This document shows, piece by piece, positions 16,611 to 24,507 of a stretch of 64,000 nucleotides of DNA. The DNA is from Clostridium sp. (GTDB lineage Bacteria; Bacillota; Clostridia; Lachnospirales; Lachnospiraceae): contig JAGZZT010000003.1 in assembly GCA_018377235.1 (NCBI GenBank), positions 97,754-161,753 on the forward strand. Direction: 5' to 3'. Every line of letters starts with the position of its first letter. Position 1 is the first letter of the stretch. Position numbers and translations under genes: made by a program. A model generated the notes under the pieces. The model saw only the letters and a list, made by a program, of their open reading frames with translations, was not told where the DNA came from and ran no database searches.

Positions 16611-17942
16611 ATGAATGAAAAAGAAGCGCGCAGCCAGATTCTTTCCCTGGTTGCCGATTACTGCAGAGAATTTCACAATAAAAAAGAGGCGTTTAAAGAG
16701 GGGGATCGTATTCCCTATGCATCCCGCGTCTATAATGAGGATGAGATGGTAAATCTGGTGGACAGCGCCCTGGAGTTCTGGCTTACCTCAGGCCGCTACA
16801 CAGATGAATTTGAGGCGGAGTTAGCCAAGTACCTGGGCGTGCGCTACTGCTCCCTGGTAAATTCCGGTTCCTCGGCTAACCTGCTGGCGTTTATGGCTCT
16901 GACCTCCCCGCTTCTGGGAGAGAGAAGAATTCGCAGAGGGGACGAGATTATCACAGTAGCCGCCGGTTTTCCGACCACAGTGACCCCGGCAATTCAGTAC
17001 GGAGCTGTGCCTGTGTTTGTAGATGTGGCTATCCCTCAGTACAACATTGACGTGACTAAGCTGGAGGCGGCTCTGTCTGAGAAGACAAAGGCTGTCATGC
17101 TGGCTCATACGCTGGGAAATCCGTTTGATCTGAAGGCGGTAAAGGAATTCTGTGACGCCCATGATCTCTGGCTGGTGGAGGACAACTGCGACGCTCTGGG
17201 AAGCCGCTATGAGATAGACGGAGTGATGAAATTTACGGGGACTGTCGGAGATATTGGAACTTCCAGCTTCTATCCGCCTCACCATATGACCATGGGAGAG
17301 GGAGGAGCCGTGTACACGGACAACGCCCTGTTAAATAAGATTATCCGTTCCTTCCGGGACTGGGGCCGGGACTGTGTCTGCCCATCCGGCTGCGATAACC
17401 TGTGCGGACACCGGTTTGACCGCCAGTACGGCGAACTGCCCTTGGGCTACGACCACAAGTATGTGTACTCTCATTTCGGCTATAATTTAAAAGCCACGGA
17501 TATGCAGGCAGCGGTAGGCTGCGCCCAGTTAAAGAAATTTCCATCCTTTGTGGAGCGCAGAAAGCATAATTTTACCCGGCTTCACAAGGCTCTGGAGGGA
17601 ACAGAGGATAAGCTGATTCTTCCAGAAGCCTGCCATCGCTCCGATCCAAGCTGGTTCGGCTTCCTGATTACCTGCAGGGATGGCGTGGATCGGAATAAGG
17701 TAGTCCAGTATGTGGAGGAGCGGGGCGTTCAGACCAGAATGCTGTTTGCCGGCAATCTGATTAAGCACCCCTGCTTTGACGAGATGAGAAAAACAGGGGA
17801 GGGCTATCGGGTATCGGGAACTCTGGAAAACACAGACCGGATTATGGCTGACACCTTCTGGGTAGGCGTATATCCGGGAATGACGGACGAGATGATTGAC
17901 TACATGGCAAAAACCATCCGAGAGGCTCTGACACAGGCCTGA
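16611..17942 (+). CDS. rfbH: CDP-4-keto-6-deoxyglucose 3-dehydrase (E1 type)
   Basis: A 443-residue PMP/PLP- and [2Fe-2S]-dependent dehydrase that removes the 3-hydroxyl of CDP-4-keto-6-deoxyglucose. The aminotransferase fold is clear (VNSGSSANLLAF, VEDNCDALGS), but the usual PLP lysine is replaced by histidine in SFYPPHHMTMGEGG (H224/H225), the hallmark of this subfamily. Cysteines C193, C255, C257 and C265 are placed as expected for the iron-sulfur ligands (C-x-C-x7-C at the end). The reaction needs a reductase partner (RfbI/AscD, E3), which is not in this window. Confidence 0.95.
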   Translation: MNEKEARSQILSLVADYCREFHNKKEAFKEGDRIPYASRVYNEDEMVNLVDSALEFWLTSGRYTDEFEAELAKYLGVRYCSLVNSGSSANLLAFMALTSPLLGERRIRRGDEIITVAAGFPTTVTPAIQYGAVPVFVDVAIPQYNIDVTKLEAALSEKTKAVMLAHTLGNPFDLKAVKEFCDAHDLWLVEDNCDALGSRYEIDGVMKFTGTVGDIGTSSFYPPHHMTMGEGGAVYTDNALLNKIIRSFRDWGRDCVCPSGCDNLCGHRFDRQYGELPLGYDHKYVYSHFGYNLKATDMQAAVGCAQLKKFPSFVERRKHNFTRLHKALEGTEDKLILPEACHRSDPSWFGFLITCRDGVDRNKVVQYVEERGVQTRMLFAGNLIKHPCFDEMRKTGEGYRVSGTLENTDRIMADTFWVGVYPGMTDEMIDYMAKTIREALTQA

Positions 17943-17982
17943 AACGCTGGTTTAAAAAAGACTGGACAAAGAGGAGAGATTC

Positions 17983-18822
17983 ATGGAACACTGGGATCTG
18001 ACAAAGGTTCACGAAGCTAATTTGAAGCTTTTAAAGGAGATTGACCGAATCTGCCGGAAATATAAGATTAAATACATGATTGACTCAGGCACGCTGTTAG
18101 GCGCAGTCCGGCATCAGGGCTTTATCCCCTGGGACGATGATGCGGACGTGATTTTTACCCGCCCTAATTATGAGAAATTTTTAAAGGTGGCAGGACGGGA
18201 GCTGCCGGAGGGGATGACGCTTCTGCGGCCGGAGGATATCCGGGGAGGGAAGGTGTTCTATGATTTTACTACCCGCGTCATCTATGACAACAGCCGCGTA
18301 CACGAGGACAACGAACAGATGCAGTTCTATGAGGGAAAACTGAACCATATCTGGGTGGATCTGTTCATCATAGACCGTCTTCCGGAGAGCCGGTTCGGCG
18401 CGTTTTTCGCCAAATTTCTTCAGAAGGTGGTGTACGGCATGGCCATCGCCCACAGGGCTCGGATTGACTTTTCCAAGTATAGTCTGGCAGATAAGCTCAG
18501 AGTGGGCACACTCTCCACAGCCGGACGGCTGGTTCCCATGCCTGTCCTGTTCCGCCTCCAGACATTTCTGGCGGCCAAGGATCGGAATAAACGGACAGGG
18601 AAGCGCTACTGCAGCAATTATCAGCCGGATTTTCTCTATGTGACGCTGGACGCAGACTGGTGCGAGGAAACGGTGGATCTGCCTTTTGAGGACACAGTTT
18701 TGATGGCTCCTAAAGGATTTAAACATGTGCTTTCCATTCTGTATGGAGATTATATGACTCTGCCGCCAGAGGAGAAACGGGTTCCGGCCCATTCCAGCAT
18801 TGAAATCCAGATTCTGGATTAA
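17983..18822 (+). CDS. LicD family protein
   Basis: A 279-residue nucleotidyltransferase-fold protein of the LicD family, whose studied members attach phosphocholine or other phospho-substituents to cell-surface glycans. The family core is seen as KYMIDSGTLLGAVRHQGFIPWDDDADV (residues about 27-53), the DDD acidic cluster being the presumed metal site, with WVDLFIID further on and a C-terminal YGDYMTLPP motif. Placed 40 bases after rfbH, it likely decorates the glycan built by this cluster. The donor group cannot be told from sequence. Confidence 0.9.
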   Translation: MEHWDLTKVHEANLKLLKEIDRICRKYKIKYMIDSGTLLGAVRHQGFIPWDDDADVIFTRPNYEKFLKVAGRELPEGMTLLRPEDIRGGKVFYDFTTRVIYDNSRVHEDNEQMQFYEGKLNHIWVDLFIIDRLPESRFGAFFAKFLQKVVYGMAIAHRARIDFSKYSLADKLRVGTLSTAGRLVPMPVLFRLQTFLAAKDRNKRTGKRYCSNYQPDFLYVTLDADWCEETVDLPFEDTVLMAPKGFKHVLSILYGDYMTLPPEEKRVPAHSSIEIQILD

Positions 18823-18836
18823 GGAGATACAGAACA

Positions 18837-19772
18837 ATGAAAAAAATTTCAATTATCGTTTCAGTATACAATGAGGAATCTGCCCTGCGGCAGTTTTACG
18901 GGGAGTCAAAGCCGATTTTTGACGCTCTGCCCTGGGATTATGAGCTTTTGTTTGTCAATGACGGAAGCTCTGACGGTTCTCTGGCTATTTTAAAGGAGTT
19001 TGCGGTTCAGGATCCGAAGGTGAAGCTGGTGAACTTCTCCAGAAACTTTGGACATGAGGCGGCCATGATTGCAGGCATCGATCATTTTGACGGCGATGGG
19101 CTGGTGTGCATGGATGCGGATCTTCAGCATCCGCCGGAGTGCGTGGCTCAGATTATTGAAAAATTCGAGGAGGGTTATGAGGTCATCAATATGGTGCGGA
19201 CGAAGAATAAGTCGGCCGGCCTCATTAAAAATATTACCTCCGGCGGCTTCTACAAGGTGATCAACACCATTTCCGATGTGAAGCTGGAGCCGAATGCCTC
19301 TGATTTCTTTGCCATGACAGCCAATGCGGCGGAGGTGTTAAAGCAGAGCTACCGGGAAAAGGTGCGCTTCCTGCGCGGCTACGTCCAGAATATCGGTTTC
19401 AACAGGACGAATATCGAGTACGAGGCCAGAGCCAGAGTGGCTGGAGAGAGCAAATACAGCTTAAAAAAACTGTTTAAATTCTCTATTAATACGATCCTGT
19501 GCTTTTCTGATCTGCCCTTAAAGCTTGGGATTTATTCCGGTGTTTTTGTGGGAATGCTGGGTGTACTTTTAATGCTTTACACTATCTACGGACGCGTTGT
19601 CCACGGGGCTCCCAGCGGCTATGCTACGATTGTGGTAGTGATGTGCTTTATGTTTGCCATGCTGTTTGTGATTGTGGGAATTATCGGAGAATATATTGCC
19701 ATTATCTTCACAGAGCTGAAGGACAGGCCGATCTATATTGTGAAGGAAACAGCCAATATGGAGAAGAAATAG
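18837..19772 (+). CDS. Family 2 glycosyltransferase with C-terminal membrane anchor (GtrB/DPMS-like)
   Basis: A 311-residue enzyme. The GT2 domain (1-230) shows SVYNEESAL, LFVNDGSSDGS, SRNFGHEAAMIAGIDH and the metal-binding MDADLQHPPE motif; two hydrophobic helices (about 232-255 and 265-290) anchor it. This layout is that of polyprenyl-phosphate sugar synthases such as GtrB, which load a sugar onto undecaprenyl phosphate for use by GT-C enzymes. This suits the three large membrane proteins upstream. It is the last gene of the operon, before a long hairpin. Confidence 0.9.
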   Translation: MKKISIIVSVYNEESALRQFYGESKPIFDALPWDYELLFVNDGSSDGSLAILKEFAVQDPKVKLVNFSRNFGHEAAMIAGIDHFDGDGLVCMDADLQHPPECVAQIIEKFEEGYEVINMVRTKNKSAGLIKNITSGGFYKVINTISDVKLEPNASDFFAMTANAAEVLKQSYREKVRFLRGYVQNIGFNRTNIEYEARARVAGESKYSLKKLFKFSINTILCFSDLPLKLGIYSGVFVGMLGVLLMLYTIYGRVVHGAPSGYATIVVVMCFMFAMLFVIVGIIGEYIAIIFTELKDRPIYIVKETANMEKK

Positions 19773-19776
19773 CAGG

Positions 19777-19826
19777 AGAGAAACATTTTCCAGCGACTTT
19801 CAGTGAAGCGCGGAAAATGTTTCTCT
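19777..19826 (+). terminator. Long inverted repeat at end of glycan operon
   Basis: A perfect 15-bp stem (19777-19791 with 19812-19826) starts five bases after the last stop codon of the glycan operon. It is followed by only a mixed CTTGCTG tract, so it may act as a weak terminator or a 3' stabilising hairpin. Confidence 0.6.
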
Positions 19827-19969
19827 CTTGCTGTATCAGAAGCCAGGATGGAAATTTCTTAAGAACCCCATCCAAATATGAAGATTTTTTGAATTTTTCA
19901 AAAATGGGTATAAAAACCCAGGGGGATATTATATAATACCAATTACGAACTACGAGGAGGTATATAAAG

Positions 19970-20590
19970 ATGAGAAAAATCCTGGTTTTATTAGCCTGCG
20001 CTGCTGTTCTCAGCGGGTGCGCTCCTAAGAGCAATATCGTATCCCCTGACAGCACAGAGGGGACTGTGGCTGGACAGCCGGATTTTGATGCCAAGGATAA
20101 TGTGGAAATCGACTGGGAACAGGCCAAGGTGGATGCGGAGGATATATTCACTGATACAAAAGAGTATCCTTACAGTGTAGATTTCCATCTTCTGCTGCAG
20201 CCGGAGCAGAAGGAGGTAATGCTGGTCTGGGTAGTGAAGGACGATCTTCCTTCCAATAAAATTGCAGAGTATTCAGAAGCTCTTGTTAAGGGCTTTAACG
20301 ATATGGTAGCTACACAGGATTTCTCCATTGAGCGTTCCAGTGATACAAGCTATGGAGGACTCTGGAAGACCTACGGCCTTTCCTATGGGCTGGCTCCTGA
20401 GAGCACTCAGGATGACGAGGACACCTGGTTTATCAGCGGCAGCTACCCGGCAGGAACTGATTTCAAGCTTCCGTCTGCAGAGGAGATTCAGAAGGCAGTG
20501 GACAGCGTAGAGGCAGCTGAGGCGGCCGAGACAGAGGCTTCGGAGGAAGAGCCGTCAGCCGGGGAGAATGAGGCTGTTGCAGCGGAGTAG
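19970..20590 (+). CDS. Putative lipoprotein of unknown function
   Basis: A 206-residue protein with a lipoprotein signal peptide: MRKILVLLACAAVLSGC, lipobox LSGC with Cys17. The mature part has an alpha/beta pattern (about residues 55-165) and an acidic Ala/Glu-rich tail of about 30 residues. I recognise no family. An AGGAGG site precedes the ATG, and TATATAAT lies 40 bases upstream as a likely -10 box without a good -35. It stands alone between two hairpins, so it is probably monocistronic and exported to the cell surface. Confidence 0.75.
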   Translation: MRKILVLLACAAVLSGCAPKSNIVSPDSTEGTVAGQPDFDAKDNVEIDWEQAKVDAEDIFTDTKEYPYSVDFHLLLQPEQKEVMLVWVVKDDLPSNKIAEYSEALVKGFNDMVATQDFSIERSSDTSYGGLWKTYGLSYGLAPESTQDDEDTWFISGSYPAGTDFKLPSAEEIQKAVDSVEAAEAAETEASEEEPSAGENEAVAAE

Positions 20591-20663
20591 GAAGAGAAAA
20601 AGGATCCTTCGGATGCTGAGCCGTAAAAGAAAACAGCAAAGCGCTAGACGCGAAAGAAGATAG

Positions 20664-20705
20664 AAAAGAACCGTGATTTCATTTGAGATATGCGGTTCTT
20701 TTTTT
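20664..20705 (+). terminator. Intrinsic terminator after lipoprotein gene
   Basis: A 9-bp stem AAAGAACCG/CGGTTCTTT (20665-20673 with 20693-20701) around a 19-base loop, ending in an uninterrupted run of T residues to 20705. Confidence 0.85.
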
Positions 20706-20796
20706 ATGACATAGAAAAGAAGCGGCTCTGCAGCCAATGTATGAAAAGAAGTACAAGATCTCCTGTAAGAAAGTGCTTTACAAAAACACTTTAGTA

Positions 20797-20812
20797 TGCT
20801 ACCATAGTAGCA
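20797..20812. promoter_or_regulatory. Perfect palindrome upstream of ABC importer, candidate operator
   Basis: TGCTAC-CATA-GTAGCA, six-base arms with a four-base centre, lies 48 bases before the substrate-binding protein gene. TTTACA (20777-20782) sits 17 bases before TACCAT (20800-20805), so a weak promoter would overlap the palindrome. This fits a repressor operator. The regulator is unknown and no regulator gene lies next to it. Confidence 0.5.
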
Positions 20813-20859
20813 CAATAAAACAGAGGAAATAGTCAGAGACAGAGACAGGAGGAGCGATT

Positions 20860-21765
20860 ATGAAAAAGAAGATATGGGCAATCGGAGCGGCAGTTATGAT
20901 GATGGGAGCGCTGACAGCCTGTTCAGGCGGAGCCGGTTCCAAAGAGGCTTCCACACAGACAGGAGAGACAAAAGCAGAGAGCGCGGAAGAAGGAAGCAGC
21001 GCAGTATCTGAGAGCGGAGAGGATAAGGAAGAGACGAAGCAGGCAGACGGAGAGAAGGCAGCTTCAGAGGGGGGAACTTTTACCGTTGGATTTGACCAGG
21101 ATTTTCCGCCTATGGGTTTTGTAGGTGAGGATGGAGAATACACAGGTTTTGACCTGGAGCTGGCTCAGGAAACAGCAAAGAGACTGGGACTTACCTATGT
21201 GGCCCAGCCTATTGCCTGGGATGCAAAAAACATGGAGCTGGAGTCTGGAAATATCGACTGCATCTGGAATGGTTTCACTATGACGGGAAGAGAGGATGAG
21301 TATACCTGGTCTGAACCATATATGGAAAACAGCCAGGTAGTAGTAGTTATGGAGGACTCTGGAATTGAGACTTTAGAAGATTTGGCAGGAAAGATCGTGG
21401 AGGTTCAGGCAGATTCCTCCGCAGAGGCGGCTCTCAATGAAATGCCGGATCTGACTTCCACTTTCGCAACTCTTCAGACTACGCCGGATTACAATACAGC
21501 TTTTATGGATCTGGAGATGGGAAGTGTAGACGCTATCGCCATGGATGTGATTGTGGCTGGATACCAGATGCAGGAGAGAGACGGAAACTTCAAGATTTTA
21601 GATGAGTCTTTGGCAGCAGAGGAGTATGCCATCGGTTTTAAAAAGGGAAATACAGAGCTGTGTGAAAAGGTGCAGAAGACACTGGAAGAGATGGCTGAGG
21701 ACGGAACCATGGCCGAGATTTCTAAGAAATGGTTCGGCGAGGATATCACAACCGTTGGAAAATAG
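20860..21765 (+). CDS. Amino-acid ABC transporter substrate-binding lipoprotein
   Basis: A 301-residue SBP_bac_3-type binding protein. The signal peptide ends in a lipobox (LTACSGG, Cys21). A Glu/Ser/Lys-rich linker of about 45 residues follows, and then the binding domain starting TFTVGFDQDFPPMGFVGEDG. Typical family segments are GFDLELAQETAKRLG and GNIDCIWNGFTMTGRE, and the C-terminal EISKKWFGED. It captures a polar amino acid, possibly cystine or glutamine/glutamate, outside the membrane and delivers it to the permease and ATPase encoded next. Exact substrate not determined. Confidence 0.93.
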   Translation: MKKKIWAIGAAVMMMGALTACSGGAGSKEASTQTGETKAESAEEGSSAVSESGEDKEETKQADGEKAASEGGTFTVGFDQDFPPMGFVGEDGEYTGFDLELAQETAKRLGLTYVAQPIAWDAKNMELESGNIDCIWNGFTMTGREDEYTWSEPYMENSQVVVVMEDSGIETLEDLAGKIVEVQADSSAEAALNEMPDLTSTFATLQTTPDYNTAFMDLEMGSVDAIAMDVIVAGYQMQERDGNFKILDESLAAEEYAIGFKKGNTELCEKVQKTLEEMAEDGTMAEISKKWFGEDITTVGK

Positions 21766-21837
21766 ATGCAGGACAGAATAATAACAGGATAGAACAATAA
21801 TAAGACAGGATAATACGAGAACAGGGGATAAAAAGCC

Positions 21838-22488
21838 ATGGATTTATTACAGATTATAAAACAGCTGGCAGGAGGAATGGGAACCAGCATTGAGATTTTT
21901 ACAGTGACGCTTCTGGTCTCCCTTCCTCTGGGGCTTCTTATTTCCTTTGGAAGGATGTCGAAGAACCCGATTTTAAGGACAATGGTGAAATTTTATATTT
22001 CAATTATGCGGGGAACGCCCCTGATGCTCCAGCTGATGGTGGTGTACTTCGGCCCCTACTATCTGTTCGGAATCCGGGTGGGAAACAGCTACCGTCTGTG
22101 GGCGGCCTTTATCGGCTTTGCAGTCAACTACGCCGCATATTTCGCAGAGATTTACCGCAGCGGTATTCAGTCTATGCCAGCGGGGCAGTATGAGGCAGCT
22201 AAACTTCTGGGATATACGAAAAACCAGACCTTTTTCCGCATTATTTTCCCGCAGGTGGTAAAACGGATTCTGCCGTCTATTACCAACGAAGTGATTACTT
22301 TGGTAAAGGACACGTCTCTGGCTTTTACTATCAGCGTTATGGAGATGTTTACCGTAGCCAAAGCGCTGGCCTCATCACAGGTGAGCATGGTTCCCTTTGT
22401 GGCAGCAGGATTGTTTTACTACATTTTTAATCTGCTGGTGGCCTCCTTTATGGAGTATGCAGAGAAAAGAATGAATTATTATCAGTAG
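21838..22488 (+). CDS. Amino-acid ABC transporter permease
   Basis: A 216-residue inner-membrane permease of the His/Glu/Gln/Arg family with about five helices. The segment YISIMRGTPLMLQLMVVYF is the family's N-terminal signature. The EAA loop that contacts the ATPase is EAAKLLGYTKNQTFFRIIFP (about residues 119-138). It lies 72 bases after the binding protein and 12 before the ATPase gene, so all three form one operon. A single permease suggests a homodimeric channel. Confidence 0.95.
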   Translation: MDLLQIIKQLAGGMGTSIEIFTVTLLVSLPLGLLISFGRMSKNPILRTMVKFYISIMRGTPLMLQLMVVYFGPYYLFGIRVGNSYRLWAAFIGFAVNYAAYFAEIYRSGIQSMPAGQYEAAKLLGYTKNQTFFRIIFPQVVKRILPSITNEVITLVKDTSLAFTISVMEMFTVAKALASSQVSMVPFVAAGLFYYIFNLLVASFMEYAEKRMNYYQ

Positions 22489-22500
22489 CGGGGAGAGAAC

Positions 22501-23250
22501 ATGAGCGTATTAGAGATCAGAAATATTGAGAAGTCCTTTGAAGGCAATCAGGTGTTAAAGGATATTTCCATCCAGGTGGAAGACGGAGAGATTGTCTCCA
22601 TTATTGGTCCTTCCGGATCAGGCAAATCGACTCTGCTGCGGTGCGCGGCCATGCTGGAGACTATGGATCGGGGAGCTGTCCTCTACGAAGGGGAAAAAGC
22701 AGTATGGAATGAAGGAAACGGTCAGGTTCAATATGCAGGAAAAGAAGAAATGAAAAAAATACAGGCCATGTATGGTCTGGTATTCCAGAATTTTAATCTG
22801 TTTCCCCATTATTCTGTTTTGAAAAATATTATGGACGCTCCAATTCATGTGCAGAAGAGGAAGCGGGAGGAGGCTGAAACCGAGGCCAGAGAGCTGTTAG
22901 CTAAGATGGGACTTTCTGATAAGGCAGATATGTATCCCTGCCAGCTTTCAGGAGGGCAGCAGCAGAGAGTGGCTATCGCCAGGGCTCTGGCATTACATCC
23001 CAGGATTCTGTTTTTTGACGAGCCCACCTCGGCTCTGGATCCAGAATTGACGAAGGAGGTTTTAAAGGTGATCCGCTCTCTGGCGGATCTGAATATTGCC
23101 ATGGTCATCGTAACCCACGAAATGGCCTTTGCCCGGGAGATTTCCGACCGGGTTATATTTATGGCAGATGGAGTAATTGTGGAGGAAGGAAAGCCAGAAC
23201 AGGTTTTTACTTCTGAAAATGAGAGAACGAGAGCGTTTATCTCAGGCTGA
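22501..23250 (+). CDS. Amino-acid ABC transporter ATP-binding protein
   Basis: A 249-residue ABC ATPase. Walker A is GPSGSGKST (residues about 38-46), the signature is LSGGQQQRVAIARAL, Walker B is ILFFDEPTSALDPE, and the H-loop is VIVTHEMAFA. An insertion after Walker A (KAVWNEGNGQVQYAGKEEMK) is common in the polar amino-acid subfamily. The ATG follows GGGGAG. It energises the importer formed with the two preceding genes. A stem-loop overlaps its stop codon. Confidence 0.95.
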   Translation: MSVLEIRNIEKSFEGNQVLKDISIQVEDGEIVSIIGPSGSGKSTLLRCAAMLETMDRGAVLYEGEKAVWNEGNGQVQYAGKEEMKKIQAMYGLVFQNFNLFPHYSVLKNIMDAPIHVQKRKREEAETEARELLAKMGLSDKADMYPCQLSGGQQQRVAIARALALHPRILFFDEPTSALDPELTKEVLKVIRSLADLNIAMVIVTHEMAFAREISDRVIFMADGVIVEEGKPEQVFTSENERTRAFISG

Positions 23251-23261
23251 GACAAACGCTC
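23231..23261 (+). other. Stem-loop spanning the ATPase stop codon
   Basis: GAGCGTTT (23231-23238) pairs with AAACGCTC (23254-23261), and TCTCAG pairs with CTGAGA inside, placing the TGA stop in the hairpin. No T run follows. It may be a 3' end stabiliser or an inefficient terminator between convergent genes. Confidence 0.45.
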
Positions 23262-23310
23262 CCGGCGTAAGAATATGACAGAACGTATCCTTCGTATATA
23301 GCTGCTCCGT

Positions 23311-24294
23311 TTAATTTCCTCCTACATCCAGACCGCTGTGATAGGAGTAATTTCCAAGCTCCATGAGAAGTTTGTGGAAGTCCTGTTCCTCAAGCGGAAT
23401 GCCGTTTGAAAGGCAGATATTAAAATAATAGTAGACATTGTGCAGCTTATTGAGGGTCCGGTGAAACAGATCTACAAATGAGTCCGTGGAGGCCAGAGCC
23501 TTATTCCAGGGATTGCACCAGGGTTCATGATCCAGGTTGCAGCATTTGCGTGGATCGGAAAATGTGTCAGTCACCAGCTTGGCGGAAGCCACCGGATGGC
23601 TGACGAACAGAGATTCTATAATGGCAATGCCGCCCTTTTTCTTGCCTGATTTATCAGCCAGGGTTCGGCATCCCACCCGCATGGCCCAGATAGATCGGTG
23701 AACCATGGCCGGAGTAATTTGGAAGTTATTCCGGTAGGTGATAGGGTAATAAGCATCGTTAATACAGCTGGCCAGGAAATGAGATACAAACTGCATCTCC
23801 TGGCCGTTGAGGCAGATTGTGGCCGTCTGATTAAATTCAGACGGTTTCTTTTTTTTGTATTTATACAGGAGAATGGCATCAATGTCATTCTCCAGGGCAG
23901 CGTGCTTTCCGTGATGGACGGCAGAGGGGTTGGAGATATCATATCCAATGCGGCCATAGACATAGGGATGGCAGATATAGTCTGCAATATAGTGATTCAT
24001 AAAGCCTGCCAGATAAGCGGCCGCCTGTTCCCGCTGCTGTCTGGACTGCAAATGGGAGAGGCGGTTTAAGGCACAGCGGAAAAATTCATTGATATGGTGC
24101 TCGTGCATGTAGGAGCCCACGTTTCTGTAATCCCTGTGGCGCAGAACCGGAATATAGTAGAAAAACATATCTGGTCCCTGGAGCCCCAGCTGGTAGAGCC
24201 AGCGGTACTTGGCGATGATACGCTTCAGCTGGTTATTGGGAAGATCGTTGTAGGCTTTCATACCGAAAATGTAGTGAGTGGTAAATCCTGGCAT
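23311..24294 (-). CDS. Zinc-dependent phospholipase C-like protein
   Basis: A 327-residue protein of the zinc-dependent phospholipase C domain family (Pfam Zn_dep_PLPC). It starts MPGFTTHYIFG, the N-terminal form of bacterial members, with QGPDMFFYY, the H-rich MHEHHINEF, and FMNHYIADYICHPYVYGR, which hold the likely metal ligands. There is no signal peptide, so it is probably cytoplasmic, unlike secreted clostridial toxins. The ATG at 24294 is preferred to one 26 codons upstream, because homology begins there and GAAGG precedes it. Real substrate unknown. Confidence 0.85.
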   Translation of the reverse strand: MPGFTTHYIFGMKAYNDLPNNQLKRIIAKYRWLYQLGLQGPDMFFYYIPVLRHRDYRNVGSYMHEHHINEFFRCALNRLSHLQSRQQREQAAAYLAGFMNHYIADYICHPYVYGRIGYDISNPSAVHHGKHAALENDIDAILLYKYKKKKPSEFNQTATICLNGQEMQFVSHFLASCINDAYYPITYRNNFQITPAMVHRSIWAMRVGCRTLADKSGKKKGGIAIIESLFVSHPVASAKLVTDTFSDPRKCCNLDHEPWCNPWNKALASTDSFVDLFHRTLNKLHNVYYYFNICLSNGIPLEEQDFHKLLMELGNYSYHSGLDVGGN

Positions 24295-24507
24295 AGGCAC
24301 TGCCTTCTTTCTATGAGAAATTTTAAGACGATTGTCTGTTGACGCTAACATCAGTATAGCACAATTTTTCAAAGGAGTGCAGGGGAAGAATCAGGAAATC
24401 ATGGCAAATATAAAAAGATATCCAGTTCATCCGAAAGTCATGGAGCGGAAAAAGACAGCATACTCTGGATAGTATGACAAAAGGATGATGGTCAGAGAAG
24501 AGGAGGA

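Noticed and set aside
24401..24472. 23-codon frame before the AGCS gene
   Set aside because: Very short, no clear homology or leader-peptide feature, only a weak ribosome site.
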